From JAGNXB01 sp964471595 (GTDB lineage: Bacteria > Bacteroidota > Bacteroidia > Chitinophagales > Saprospiraceae), in assembly GCA_964471595.1 (NCBI GenBank), contig CAYYGN010000007.1, positions 36,650 to 100,649 of the forward strand: 64,000 nt of DNA, read 5' to 3'. Of this stretch, positions 37,531 through 47,423 are shown piece after piece (the first letter of the stretch is position 1; every line of letters starts with the position of its first letter). The position numbers and the translations under genes are program-made. The notes beneath the pieces are model-generated. The model was not told the DNA's origin. It worked only from the letters and a program-made list of their open reading frames with translations, and ran no database searches.

Positions 37531-38829
37531 TCAGGGTTGTACGAGGGGCGCTGATGAGCCGGGCGCCGGGCGGACGGATTCCTGGACGCGCGGGATGGCA
37601 TTCAATTCGGCCAGGACACGGTCGCGAAAGGCAAAGTATTCCGGCAGCATGGCCTCAGCCATGGGTTTGGCTTCCGGTAACCGTTCGCGAAGGGGATTAA
37701 CCTGTTTGCCGTTTTTCCAGAACCGGTAACAGACATGGGGTCCGGTGGCAAGACCGGTAGAGCCTACAAAGCCAATGACTTGGCCCTGTCTCACACGCAC
37801 ACCGGGCCGGATCCCTTTGGCATGTCTTTGCATGTGCAGATACTGGGTCTCGTAAGTGCTGTTGTGCCGGATCTTGACATAGATGCCATTGCCCCCTTTG
37901 CGGCTGGCTTCGATAACGGTCCCGTCAGCCACGGCGAGAATTTCGGTGCCGTAGGGGGCAGCATAATCCGTTCCGAGATGTGGTCGTCGTATGCGCAGAA
38001 TGGGATGGAGCCGGCTGGGGGAGTAATAGGAGGAAATCCGCGAAAAACGGACCGGGGCTTTCAGGAACATGGACCGCATGGGCCGGCCCTGGAGGTCATA
38101 GAAGCCTTTTATGGTATCCTTTTCATAATAAATGGCATACACGGAAGAATCCTCCTGCGTGAACGAAACAGCCCGGATTTTGCCGAGACCGATCCGCTCT
38201 CCGTGGAGATGGTCTTCTTCATACATGATCCTGAAATGGTCGCCTTTCTGCAGATGGTGGAAATCCACGGCACACTCCAGCGCGGTCTCCATGCCGATGA
38301 TCAGGGGTATCGGAAGATCGGCATCCTTCATGGCATTCCAGAGGCTGGACCGGATTTCTCCAGCCTTTTTTTGAAGGACGACATGGACGGGGCGCTCGAT
38401 TTTTTCGACTTCGGGGGTCTCCCCGTTGAGATGAATACGAAAGCTGCGATACGGCCCGGGTTCATAAATTAGCCATTCGGGCCGGCAGTCATCGGGATGG
38501 TGAAACACATGAAAACGGTGACCTTCGCGGAGTGCCTTGAGGTTGAAGGAAGCGGAGCAAGCCTGGATCAGGGCATGGTGCCTGGAGGAAGGAATGCCGA
38601 ATTCGCCCAATAATTGACCCAGGATGTCGTTGGTCCGTACTTCACGTGTTTGCACGGTATAGTGGTCGAGCGGGAGGCCGTCATAAAATTCAGGCAGGGA
38701 CACATCGAAAAATCCGGGTTGCCGGGGATGGGTTTCATCCCACCAGGCATGTACGGAGACGCCGGCTACCAGGGCGAGCCCCAAAAATGACCATACCGCA
38801 AAACGGGGGACAGGAATTCTCAAACGCAT
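37531..38829 (-). CDS. M23-family metallopeptidase (peptidoglycan endopeptidase-like)
   Basis: 432 residues with an N-terminal membrane anchor or signal (about 9-28). A middle region (about 60-190) resembles the LysM/OapA-like module of envelope peptidases. The M23 domain (about 270-400) has HPILRIRRPHLGTDYAAPYGTEI (H..D zinc ligands), QYLHMQRHAKGI and GLATGPHVCYRFWKNGK. The usual final HxH motif reads HVC, a variant that I recall as common in Bacteroidota M23 proteins. It likely cuts peptidoglycan cross-links in the periplasm, or serves as an activator if inactive. Single gene, convergent with yqgE. Confidence 0.9.
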   Translation of the reverse strand: MRLRIPVPRFAVWSFLGLALVAGVSVHAWWDETHPRQPGFFDVSLPEFYDGLPLDHYTVQTREVRTNDILGQLLGEFGIPSSRHHALIQACSASFNLKALREGHRFHVFHHPDDCRPEWLIYEPGPYRSFRIHLNGETPEVEKIERPVHVVLQKKAGEIRSSLWNAMKDADLPIPLIIGMETALECAVDFHHLQKGDHFRIMYEEDHLHGERIGLGKIRAVSFTQEDSSVYAIYYEKDTIKGFYDLQGRPMRSMFLKAPVRFSRISSYYSPSRLHPILRIRRPHLGTDYAAPYGTEILAVADGTVIEASRKGGNGIYVKIRHNSTYETQYLHMQRHAKGIRPGVRVRQGQVIGFVGSTGLATGPHVCYRFWKNGKQVNPLRERLPEAKPMAEAMLPEYFAFRDRVLAELNAIPRVQESVRPAPGSSAPLVQP

Positions 38830-39031
38830 GAAAATCAGCTGGTTCGCAATAGGCTGGCCTTAAAGCTGGGCTTTGGGGCCATGGCGAAAATAGCCCTTCC
38901 TTTCAAAAATCCCTCCAATCTGACGGAGAGGAGGGTGAAAAGCCGGAATGGTCTCACAACGCCGGAATGTCAGAGTTTGTTTTTCCCGTTATTTTATTTG
39001 TTGAAAGCCAGGAGACTGCTTGAAAATTGGG

Positions 39032-39634
39032 TCAGGCTTTCTTTCTTGGGGTGGCCTCAAAAAAAAGTTCGTTTCCCAATCGGGGTGCAATGCTCAGGTC
39101 AGTGCGTTCCATTCGGAGGATTTCGAGATCCTCACCGAAGATGTTCAGATAGTCCTCCCGGTCTGCGCCAAAGGGGGGGCCTGCGGATGTGAAGGGACTG
39201 GCAAACAGCAATCCGGCCACCCGGCCGCCCGGTTCGAGAAGACGGGCACATTGAGCCGCCCAGGCCTTCCATTGGACAGGGGGAATGGCGCTGACGAAGG
39301 TCTGCTCGATGATGATGTCATAAGGCGGATCCAGGGCAAAAAAATCGCAGACAAGCAGGTGTTCGGCCGGGAAATCCGGCACTTGCTGACGGAACCCTTC
39401 GAAAGCGGCTTCCGCCCAATCACAGATGAATACCTGCCGGAATCCGTGTTGCAGCAGCCAAAGCGCCTCCCAGGCCTTTCCGGCACCGGGTATCAGGATC
39501 CGGGCGGACTTGTCCTGTAGCCCGGACAGATAGGCGGTAATGGCGGGACTTGCCGCCCCGAGGTCCCATGGCGTATTGCCTTCCAGATACCGCGATTGCC
39601 AGTATCTTGCATCCAGGTTGTTTCCGTTCTCCAT
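39032..39634 (-). CDS. TPMT-type SAM-dependent methyltransferase
   Basis: 200 residues from the ATG at 39634 (MENGNNLDARYWQSRY); longer frames upstream are antisense to folP. A class I SAM-binding fold of the thiopurine S-methyltransferase family is seen: GNTPWDLGAASPA, the LIPGAGKAWEALWL glycine loop, and DWAEAAF, with a C-terminal FFEATPRKKA. Substrates in bacteria vary (thiols, metalloids, small heterocycles) and cannot be told here. The gene has a -7 promoter element starting inside divergent folP, and the two start codons overlap. Confidence 0.88.
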   Translation of the reverse strand: MENGNNLDARYWQSRYLEGNTPWDLGAASPAITAYLSGLQDKSARILIPGAGKAWEALWLLQHGFRQVFICDWAEAAFEGFRQQVPDFPAEHLLVCDFFALDPPYDIIIEQTFVSAIPPVQWKAWAAQCARLLEPGGRVAGLLFASPFTSAGPPFGADREDYLNIFGEDLEILRMERTDLSIAPRLGNELFFEATPRKKA

Positions 39635-40517
39635 GACCGACAAAGGTATGCGCAATCCGCTATGGACACCGCCCGGCTCGCTGAATTGCCGCGGTTTTCT
39701 CGTCGATATCAGCACGCCCAGGGTCATGGCCATCCTCAATGCCACACCGGATTCCTTTTTCGCACCCAGCAGGGGAAATACCATCGAAAAGATCGTGGAT
39801 CGCGCGGGCGCATGCATCACGGAGGGCGCCGATTTTCTGGATATCGGTGGCTATTCTTCGCGTCCGGGCGCCGTGGACATTACTGTTGCCGAAGAAATGG
39901 ATCGCTTGCTGCCGGCCGTTGAGGCCGTCCACCGTTCCTTTCCGGAAATACCCATTTCGGTGGATACTTTCCGGTCGGAAATCGCCGAGGCCGCTCTTGA
40001 TGCCGGTGCTTCGATGATCAATGACATATCCGGAGGGGGGCAGGACAATGCCATGTGGGATCTGGTTGCCCGCCGGCAAGTCCCCTACGTCCTCATGCAC
40101 ATGCAGGGGACCCCGGCCACCATGCAGGACAATCCTGTTTACCAGGACGTCATCCGGGAAGTATTGGATTATTTCATCCGGCAGGTGGGGGCATTGCGCG
40201 AGTTGGGCGTGCATGACATCATTATCGATCCGGGATTCGGGTTCGGAAAGGATATCGCCCACAATTTCCAATTACTGAATGGTCTGGAAGCCCTCAGGAT
40301 CCTGGGGTATCCGGTACTGGTGGGTCTGTCGCGCAAGTCCATGATTTGCCGGACGCTGGGTGTAAAACCGGAGGATGCCCTGAATGGCACTACTGCCCTC
40401 CACCTCAGGGCCCTTCAGCAAGGAGCCCGGATTCTCAGGGTCCATGATCCGGCGCCGGCCCGTGAAGTCATCCGGTTGTGGGAAACCATGTCGGTCTATC
40501 CGGCCTATTCCCAATGA
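39633..40517 (+). CDS. folP: Dihydropteroate synthase
   Basis: 294 residues from the ATG at 39633 (MTDKGMRNPLW). The ATG at 39648 is an equally possible start; the upstream frame to 39540 is antisense to the methyltransferase. All DHPS motifs are seen: VMAILNATPDSFF, FLDIGGYSSRPGA, SVDTFRSEIAEAALDAGA, MINDISGG, IIDPGFGFGKD, LVGLSRKSM and the ILRVHDPAPAREV end. It joins p-aminobenzoate to dihydropterin pyrophosphate in folate synthesis and is the sulfonamide target. It overlaps the divergent methyltransferase start. Confidence 0.95.
   Translation: MTDKGMRNPLWTPPGSLNCRGFLVDISTPRVMAILNATPDSFFAPSRGNTIEKIVDRAGACITEGADFLDIGGYSSRPGAVDITVAEEMDRLLPAVEAVHRSFPEIPISVDTFRSEIAEAALDAGASMINDISGGGQDNAMWDLVARRQVPYVLMHMQGTPATMQDNPVYQDVIREVLDYFIRQVGALRELGVHDIIIDPGFGFGKDIAHNFQLLNGLEALRILGYPVLVGLSRKSMICRTLGVKPEDALNGTTALHLRALQQGARILRVHDPAPAREVIRLWETMSVYPAYSQ
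39641..39648 (-). promoter_or_regulatory. -7 element (TACCTTTG) for the methyltransferase gene, giving a near-leaderless mRNA
   Basis: A perfect TAnnTTTG on the minus strand ends 7 nt before the ATG at 39634. With the usual 5-8 nt to the transcription start, the mRNA would have almost no leader. The element lies within the first codons of divergent folP. Confidence 0.5.
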
Positions 40518-40569
40518 TGCCGTACCGGAATGGGTGAACGGTGAAGCCCTTGACTTGGGGGAGGCTTCG

Positions 40570-40577
40570 TACTTTTG
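40570..40577 (+). promoter_or_regulatory. Candidate -7 element (TACTTTTG) for the YheT-type hydrolase gene
   Basis: TAnnTTTG match 20 nt before the ATG at 40598. A CTTG 17 nt upstream is a poor -33 candidate. Confidence 0.4.
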
Positions 40578-40597
40578 GCCTTTCCCGAGACCATTCC

Positions 40598-41566
40598 ATG
40601 TTCTATCGCGCTCACCCTTTGTTTCGCAACGGCCACATTTCCACGGTATTTGCAGGGTGGATGCGCCCGGTACGTCTTCCAGACGGCCTGATCCGGAAAC
40701 GGGTGGAATTGCCCGACGGCGATTTTCTGGACATGGATGCATATCCCCGGAACGGGCACCGAATGGTCATCCTGCTTCACGGATTGGAAGGGCATAGCCG
40801 CCGGCCTTACATGGCGCATATGGCCCGGTATTTCGCCGACCGCGGCTGGGACGTCGTCGCGCTCAATTTCAGGGGATGCAGCGGAGAGCCCAACCGATTG
40901 CTCCGCACCTACCACAGCGGGGACACCGGCGATCTCCGGTATGTGATCAGCCATGAACTCAAAGACCATCCGGCCACGGAAATCCATTTGATCGGTTTCA
41001 GCCTGGGCGGCAATGTGGTCATGAAATACCTGGAGGAGGAAGCCGACCGGGTGGACCCGAGGATCCGGACGGGTACCGGGTTTTCGGTCCCTCTGGATCT
41101 GGCGAGTTCCTGTCTGGCATTGGACAGAGGGCTTTCCCGGCAATACACAAAGCGTTTCCTGAGAACCCTCATCCCCAAAGCCCTGGAGAAGGCCCGGAAA
41201 TTTCCGGGACGGGTGGATGCCGCGGCCGTTGCCGCTGCGGGCAATTTCGCCGAATACGACGAGGCATTCACCGCGCCGGTTTTCGGTTTCAGGGATGCTG
41301 TGGATTACTGGACCAGGGCATCGTCATTGCCGGAACTTGACCGGATTGCTGTGCCGGCATTGATCGTCAATGCCCTGGATGATCCTTTCCTGGGGGAGCC
41401 ATGTTTTCCCGGGGATGTGACCGCCACCAATCCACTGGTACATCTTGAGACACCCCGGCACGGCGGTCATGTGGCTTTCCCGAGGTGGACCTTGTCGGGT
41501 CATTTCTGGCCGGAAAGAAGGGCATATGCCTTTTGTGCCTCCCACAGCTCGTTCACGCCCAGGTGA
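40598..41566 (+). CDS. YheT-type alpha/beta hydrolase
   Basis: 322 residues from the ATG at 40598 (MFYRAHPLFRNGHISTVF); the family typically begins with such a NGH..T motif, so the longer frame from 40541 is rejected. An alpha/beta hydrolase fold is indicated by the oxyanion segment LLHGLEGHSRRPYM, the nucleophile elbow GFSLGGNV, and a C-terminal acid and histidine (DDPF, GGHVAF). Members are thought to be carboxylesterases, substrate unknown. It follows folP by about 80 nt but has its own promoter-like element. Confidence 0.9.
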   Translation: MFYRAHPLFRNGHISTVFAGWMRPVRLPDGLIRKRVELPDGDFLDMDAYPRNGHRMVILLHGLEGHSRRPYMAHMARYFADRGWDVVALNFRGCSGEPNRLLRTYHSGDTGDLRYVISHELKDHPATEIHLIGFSLGGNVVMKYLEEEADRVDPRIRTGTGFSVPLDLASSCLALDRGLSRQYTKRFLRTLIPKALEKARKFPGRVDAAAVAAAGNFAEYDEAFTAPVFGFRDAVDYWTRASSLPELDRIAVPALIVNALDDPFLGEPCFPGDVTATNPLVHLETPRHGGHVAFPRWTLSGHFWPERRAYAFCASHSSFTPR

Positions 41567-41664
41567 GGATAGCCGTCCCGGGCGATTGCCAGACAGGTTA
41601 AAGGGCTGTTAATCAAACCTGCCTGCATATCTCCTTATCCGCCCAATCGTTTTACTTTGTGCAC

Positions 41665-44600
41665 ATGGACCGGCCAGCAGCGAAAAAGGAGGTTTTCAGG
41701 GGGATCACCGCCGGTCGTCGCATCCTGCGTTTCTTCTTTGGTTTGGTATTTCTGCTTTTTCTGCTTCTCGGGGCCTTCTTTACCGTGGTCCAACTGCCGG
41801 TCGTACAGCAGTGGGGCATCGGCCGGCTGACGGAAGCCATCCGGGATAAGACGGGCGGTGAATCCCGGATCGGCCGCTTTTACCTGACCTGGCAGGGCGA
41901 GCTGCGCCTCGAGGATGTGTACCTGGAGGATATGGAAGGGGACACCCTCATCCGTGCGGGCATTATCGGCACCCGTATCCTTCGCGATCTCCGGGGACTG
42001 TTTACCGGCCGGATGGAGATTTCCGACCTTTTCCTGGGCAAGACCACGCTGCGCTTGAGGCATTACCCGGATGGCACCACCAATATAGACCGGATGGTGG
42101 CACTTTTCTTTCCCCCCGATCCCGACAAAAAGAAAGGGCGGTTTGACCTGCAAATCCGGCAGGTGAGGCTCGACCAGTTCAGATATCTGGAGCGACAGGA
42201 TGCCTCCGGCAAGGACCTCGAGGTGTGGTCGGGACGCGCTTTTATCGAGGTGAAGTGCATGCGGTTTCAACCCCTGGACCTCGAATTCGGACAGGTGAGG
42301 GCTTCGGGACCGATGGTGAGGATCCGCACTTCAGAAGGCACGCCGCCTGCGGAGAAGGTTGCCGTAGCGCCTTCCGGCCCCAAAAAGCCCTACAACCTGT
42401 CATTTGAAAGCATCAAGCTGACCGGTGGACAACTGATCCTGGAAGACGAAAGTCAAGATGCACCCGAACCATTGCCAGGCAGCATTGATTACCGGCGGAT
42501 GGATTTGGGAGACCTGGCCCTCGAAGCGGAAGGTTTTCGCCTGGATGAACAGCATCACTATGCCTCCGGTGCCGTCAAGATTTCCGCCAGGGAGAAAAGC
42601 GGTTTTGTCCTGGAGGAGTTGGTGCTGAGCCGGGCGGATGTCCAGCGAACCGGGGCCAGGCTGGAAGGGTTGCGGATCAAAACACCCTACAGTGAAGCCG
42701 GGGATTCTCTCCATTTCACCTATCAGGATTATCCTGATTTTCTGGATTTCAACAACCGGGTGTTCATGGAGGGGTATTTCAGGAACAGCCGGATCCGGGT
42801 GAGAGATTTGTTGTACTTCGCCCCTTCATTGGATCAGGTGCCCTATTTCAGGGAAAATCCGGATTTGGACATCCACCTGGAGGGGCATATCGGATCGCGG
42901 GTAAACAACCTTCGCGGGCGGGATGTCATCCTGTCCATCGGGGACCAACTCCGTTTCCGCGGGGATTTCGGATCCCGCAACCTGGCTTTGCGGGGAGAAC
43001 AATCGCTCAACCTGAAGATTGCCGATCTGACCACCTCGATGCCGGCCTTGTCGCGGATCATACCCGGATTTCGCCCTCCTCCCGCTTTTCGCAAGCTGGG
43101 CCGCTTGCGTTTCACCGGACGTTTTGACGGTTTTCTGGTGGACTTTGTCTCGTTTGGTGAATTGACAACCGACCTGGGGCGGGCCAATCTGGACATGCGG
43201 ATGAACCTGAAGAATGGGGCGGCACGGGCGGAATACTCCGGCAATATGGCTGTCCGGAAATTTGATCTGGCGAGGTGGACGGGAAATGATGATTTGGGGG
43301 ACCTCACCTTTCACGCCCAGGTGCGCAATGGCCGGGGCCTGACCATTGACCATCTGGAAGCCGAATTGCAAGCCACGGTGGATTCGGTGTCCTACAAGAA
43401 TTATGTGTACCGGAATCTCAAAATGGATGGCCTGATCACCCGAGACCGGTTTGAAGGGCAATTCGACATCCGCGATGAGGCCATTGATTTCTTCTTTGAA
43501 GGATTTGTCCAATACCGGGACTCCCTGCCATTGTTTGATTTTCGCGCTATCGTCAACCGGATTGATCTGTACCGGCTCCACTTCACCAAGTCGCCACTGA
43601 CTCTGGCGGCGATCCTCGATTTCAACCTGAGGGGCCGGAGCCTGAAGGAGATGAACGGTATGGCGAGGGCGGTCCGTCTGGAAATGGACCAGGGTGGAGA
43701 CCGGAAGGGGGTATCGGATTCCGTAGTGATCCGTTTGGACCAACCCCGTCCCGGGTACAGAATTGTAGAGCTTGATTCGGATATTGCCAATGCCCGCCTC
43801 GAAGGTGATTTCCAGCTGTTCGAACTGGCGGATATTTTCGGATCCAGACTTGTCACGCATTTTCCCGAATTCGTCCAAAGGCGCAATATCAGGGTCGTTC
43901 ACCCGGACAGTTTGACGAGCAGGTCCCTGGTATTCCGGGTCCAGGACCGGAAGCTGCACGATTTCCTGAGCGCGTTCCGTCCCGGATTTCCCAATCTGGA
44001 CGGCGCCGTCGCCGAAGGAGAGTTGGATTTGCGGGACGGAACGACCCGTCTCGTGGCCGACCTACCCCTTATGGCCGTGCAGGATGTGACGATGGAGCAC
44101 GCCATGTTGGAATTGGTCGGCAATGGGCCTCATGTATCCCTCACGGCGGGTACGGAGCTGCTGGGGATCTCGGACCAAACGGCGGAGAAAGTCAAGGTCC
44201 GGCTGACGCGGACGGACAAAGACTACGCCTTCCAGATCAAGGCGGACAGTGAATACCCTTTCGGGACCGATTTGAAGGGCAATCTCCTGCTGGATGAACG
44301 GGGCTATCACATCCGGTTCAGGGATGATTCCCTGGTGTTCGTCAATCAGCGATGGGATATCCATCCCGACAACAGCATTTTCCTGGATTCCAATGCCCTC
44401 GCCCTGGAGAATGTCATTCTGCATTCGGCTTCCAATTCGATGGAATTCAAAGATTACCGGGGTAAAGGGGTGATTCTCCACCTGCAGGGGCTTGATCTGG
44501 CCCGGCTCAACGAGATCCTGCAATACGAACCGGTGCGCTTTGGCGGGGCCGTGGATGTGGACTTGCTGACCAGGGATGTCTTCGGATTTCGGGATTTTGC

Positions 44601-46419
44601 CGTGTTGGTACAATCGGAAGACATTCAGCTCAATCAGGACCATTACGGAAGGCTGTATCTGGCCGTGGCCATGCCTACCCTGAAGAGTCCGGTCGAGGTG
44701 GATTTCGAGCTCGATCAGCTTGGCGAATCCCTTTCGCTCAACGGCACCTGGTACAGGGGGGAGTCCGGGGAGGGCGGAGGTCGGGTGGATGTGCAGCTTC
44801 GCGCGCGCTCGTTTCCGGCCAGCGTGGCCGAATATTTCCTCAACGGGGCCATTGTACATACCAAAGGTTCTTTCGACGCCGATCTCAATCTCACCGGGCC
44901 GCTGTCCCGACCGGAAGTGGACGGATACATCGACATAGCCGGATTGGAAACGGTGGTGGGATATCTGGGGATGAACTACTCCGTGGAGAAAGGCCGGATT
45001 ACCGCCAATTCTTCCCTGTTTGACGCTACAGGTATCGAATTGCGGGATCCGTTGGGCAACAAGGCCGTGATCACCGGCGGGCTGACGCATGATCATTTCA
45101 AAAACCTCGGGCTCGACTGTACGATCCAATCCGATCATTTCATGGCCCTCAACACCCGCAAAGAAGACAATCCGCATTATTACGGTACCGGTATCGGTAA
45201 GCTGTATGCGCAATTTTCAGGTCCCTTGTCGGCCTCCAATATTTATGTGCGGGCTACCGTCGCCCGGGGCAGTAGTCTGAGCATCCCGGTCAGCAAGGGA
45301 GGGTCACAGGTCCAGCAGCAGTTTGTGGAGTTTTATACCTCTCAGGATACCCTCCAGGATGATCAGCGGAGGGGAAGGCAGGTGACCGGTCTGCAACTGG
45401 AAATGGACGTGGAAATGACCGAGGATGCCCTCGTCCAGATCATATTTGACGAACGCACCGGCGACATTCTGCGGGGCTACGGGCAAGGGAACATCCGGCT
45501 CGAAATCCCGCGGGCCAGCAACCTGCGGATGTTCGGCCATTACACGATTGCGCGTGGTGATTACCTGTTCACCTTCCAAAACATCGTCAACAAATCCTTT
45601 GAAGTGGAACGTGGCGGCACCATCCAGTGGAGTGGAGATCCCTTTGATGCCCAGATCAACATGCGGACGATATACACCATTCCGAGTGCTTCGGTGTACA
45701 ATCTCATCGCCGAATTCCTGACCACGGGAGGAACTTCCCTCGAACAGGCAGCACGCAGCCCTACAGAGGTGCAGTTGTACATGAACCTGACAGGCCGCCT
45801 GTTGCACCCCGATATCACCTTCGACCTCGGGTTTCCGCGTCTGTTCGGAGAGGTGCGCTCCCTCGTGGAAAGCAAAATGCAGAACCTGCGCCGGGATCCC
45901 AACGAACTCAACTGGCAGGTGTTTGGGCTGCTGGTCGCCAACAACTTCCTTCCGCCCGGCATTGCAGGTCAGGGGACGGAATACGTTGCGACGATCAATA
46001 CGGTAAGTGAAATGATCTCCAACCAGTTTTCCAGGTACATCACCGCTTTGATGTCCGAGATGGTCAGCGGAGTGGGTATCATTTCGGATGTGGGTTTCGA
46101 TTTCAATTACAACATTTACCAAAGCCAGTCCATCACCCAAATCGAGCAGGCATTCACTGACAGCAAGATCCAGGTGACCCAGCGCATCAATTTCTACGAT
46201 GATCGCCTCAGTCTGGCCATTGAGGGCAGTGTGATCAATACCCGGGGCATAGAAGCCTCCAGCGGGGTACTGTTGGGCGGCGATTTCATGATCGAATATG
46301 CCCTCACCGAGGACCGCCGGCTGAAAATGAGGGTGTACCAGCGATCGGAGCCTACCATCCTTGGCAACAACCGGTACAAGGTGGGCGCAGGTATTTCTTT
46401 CCGGAAGGAATACGAGTAG
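41665..46419 (+). CDS. TamB-like translocation/assembly module protein (DUF490)
   Basis: 1584 residues from the ATG at 41665; a GTG two codons earlier is possible. A single N-terminal membrane anchor (about 21-43) precedes an extended series of beta-strand repeats typical of AsmA/TamB bridging proteins. The C-terminal roughly 350 residues carry the DUF490/TamB signature region (LRMFGHYTIARGDYLFTFQN, GGTIQWSGDPFDAQINM, LTGRLLHPDITFDL). Bacteroidota TamB proteins span the periplasm and help phospholipid transport or outer-membrane protein assembly; no TamA/BamA gene is adjacent. A TTACTTTG element just before the start would yield a near-leaderless transcript. Confidence 0.9.
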   Translation: MDRPAAKKEVFRGITAGRRILRFFFGLVFLLFLLLGAFFTVVQLPVVQQWGIGRLTEAIRDKTGGESRIGRFYLTWQGELRLEDVYLEDMEGDTLIRAGIIGTRILRDLRGLFTGRMEISDLFLGKTTLRLRHYPDGTTNIDRMVALFFPPDPDKKKGRFDLQIRQVRLDQFRYLERQDASGKDLEVWSGRAFIEVKCMRFQPLDLEFGQVRASGPMVRIRTSEGTPPAEKVAVAPSGPKKPYNLSFESIKLTGGQLILEDESQDAPEPLPGSIDYRRMDLGDLALEAEGFRLDEQHHYASGAVKISAREKSGFVLEELVLSRADVQRTGARLEGLRIKTPYSEAGDSLHFTYQDYPDFLDFNNRVFMEGYFRNSRIRVRDLLYFAPSLDQVPYFRENPDLDIHLEGHIGSRVNNLRGRDVILSIGDQLRFRGDFGSRNLALRGEQSLNLKIADLTTSMPALSRIIPGFRPPPAFRKLGRLRFTGRFDGFLVDFVSFGELTTDLGRANLDMRMNLKNGAARAEYSGNMAVRKFDLARWTGNDDLGDLTFHAQVRNGRGLTIDHLEAELQATVDSVSYKNYVYRNLKMDGLITRDRFEGQFDIRDEAIDFFFEGFVQYRDSLPLFDFRAIVNRIDLYRLHFTKSPLTLAAILDFNLRGRSLKEMNGMARAVRLEMDQGGDRKGVSDSVVIRLDQPRPGYRIVELDSDIANARLEGDFQLFELADIFGSRLVTHFPEFVQRRNIRVVHPDSLTSRSLVFRVQDRKLHDFLSAFRPGFPNLDGAVAEGELDLRDGTTRLVADLPLMAVQDVTMEHAMLELVGNGPHVSLTAGTELLGISDQTAEKVKVRLTRTDKDYAFQIKADSEYPFGTDLKGNLLLDERGYHIRFRDDSLVFVNQRWDIHPDNSIFLDSNALALENVILHSASNSMEFKDYRGKGVILHLQGLDLARLNEILQYEPVRFGGAVDVDLLTRDVFGFRDFAVLVQSEDIQLNQDHYGRLYLAVAMPTLKSPVEVDFELDQLGESLSLNGTWYRGESGEGGGRVDVQLRARSFPASVAEYFLNGAIVHTKGSFDADLNLTGPLSRPEVDGYIDIAGLETVVGYLGMNYSVEKGRITANSSLFDATGIELRDPLGNKAVITGGLTHDHFKNLGLDCTIQSDHFMALNTRKEDNPHYYGTGIGKLYAQFSGPLSASNIYVRATVARGSSLSIPVSKGGSQVQQQFVEFYTSQDTLQDDQRRGRQVTGLQLEMDVEMTEDALVQIIFDERTGDILRGYGQGNIRLEIPRASNLRMFGHYTIARGDYLFTFQNIVNKSFEVERGGTIQWSGDPFDAQINMRTIYTIPSASVYNLIAEFLTTGGTSLEQAARSPTEVQLYMNLTGRLLHPDITFDLGFPRLFGEVRSLVESKMQNLRRDPNELNWQVFGLLVANNFLPPGIAGQGTEYVATINTVSEMISNQFSRYITALMSEMVSGVGIISDVGFDFNYNIYQSQSITQIEQAFTDSKIQVTQRINFYDDRLSLAIEGSVINTRGIEASSGVLLGGDFMIEYALTEDRRLKMRVYQRSEPTILGNNRYKVGAGISFRKEYE

Positions 46420-46427
46420 TGACCGTT

Positions 46428-47423
46428 TCAGGGCTTTGCGGCCCTTCCGGATTTGCGTTCCAGGTCGATCCACACCGGCAGGTGGTCCGAATAGCCGCCA
46501 TAGTAGTTGGGGCCCCCGTAGGTCCGGTTGGGAACCGGTCCGTATTTGGCATCATGATACAGCATCCAGGGTTCCTTGAGGATTTGGGCATCCCGAAGTC
46601 GCCAATTCCCCACCGGCCCGATCAGGATCTGGTCGAGCATGTCCCAGCGACCCCGGTAGATGTAAGAGCCCAGTCCTTCATTGGAGAGGCTGGTGAAGGG
46701 ATTGATCATGCCCTGCCCGGTGGAGACCAACCATTGCACGGAGGGATCGGTGGGTGTGTCATTGAAATCGCCCATGGCCAGAAACAATGTGCCGGGAAAC
46801 ATCGCGACGAGGGAATCGCGCAGAGTGGCCAAACGCCTGGCCACCGTATCCCTTTTGGCCGCCGTTTGTGTCACTCCACCGGATCTGGATGGCCAATGAT
46901 TGACCCATACATGCAAGGTGTCACCGCTGCGGTGCCTGATCCGGGCATAGAGGATGTCGCGTGTGGGAGAGATCATTCCGGATGAAAAGGCGACATGCTT
47001 GTCTGCGGCCAGCAAATCCCTTCTCACCAGCAGCGCAACGTCAATGCCCCTCTCGTCCGGGCTTTCTTCGTGGACGATGTCCCAGCCGTGAGGAGCGAGG
47101 AGGGGGTGGGCGACCAGGTCCTCCAGGACCTTCCGGTTTTCGACCTCCGCCAGGCCGATCAAAGGCGCCGGCCCGGTGGCCTGCAGGACGCGCGCAATGC
47201 GTTCCAGCTTGATCCTGTACCGCTCTTCCGTCCATTTCTGCCGCCCGGCAGGCGTGAATTCATCATCGTTGCGGGACGGGTCGTCGACGGTGTCAAACAG
47301 ATTCTCCACGTTGTAGAAGGCAACCCGCAGGTGGTCGGCAGAGGGTACGCGGCAGCCGGTAAGCCACAGCCCTCCGGTGGTCAGGCCGGCGAGGCCGATG
47401 ATCGGGAGGAGGGACCATTTCAC
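46428..47423 (-). CDS. Endonuclease/exonuclease/phosphatase-family lipoprotein
   Basis: 331 residues. A lipoprotein signal peptide has lipobox LTGC (C24). EEP-fold motifs are seen: FYNVENLFDTVDDP, IGLAEVENR, VNHWPSR, LAMGDFNDTPTDPS, DQILIG and YSDHLPVWIDL, completing the metal and catalytic set. It probably acts as a secreted or periplasmic nuclease or phosphodiesterase anchored to a membrane. It overlaps the aroC stop by 4 nt (ATGA type), so the two are translationally coupled even though their functions seem unrelated. Confidence 0.9.
   Translation of the reverse strand: MKWSLLPIIGLAGLTTGGLWLTGCRVPSADHLRVAFYNVENLFDTVDDPSRNDDEFTPAGRQKWTEERYRIKLERIARVLQATGPAPLIGLAEVENRKVLEDLVAHPLLAPHGWDIVHEESPDERGIDVALLVRRDLLAADKHVAFSSGMISPTRDILYARIRHRSGDTLHVWVNHWPSRSGGVTQTAAKRDTVARRLATLRDSLVAMFPGTLFLAMGDFNDTPTDPSVQWLVSTGQGMINPFTSLSNEGLGSYIYRGRWDMLDQILIGPVGNWRLRDAQILKEPWMLYHDAKYGPVPNRTYGGPNYYGGYSDHLPVWIDLERKSGRAAKP

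Noticed and set aside
37523..37536. 14-bp palindrome CCCTGATATCAGGG as bidirectional terminator
   Set aside because: Short stem and no T-run on either strand; only mentioned with the yqgE entry.
42826..43959. 377-codon antisense frame in the TamB-like gene
   Set aside because: Shadow of a real gene; no supporting motifs or start context.
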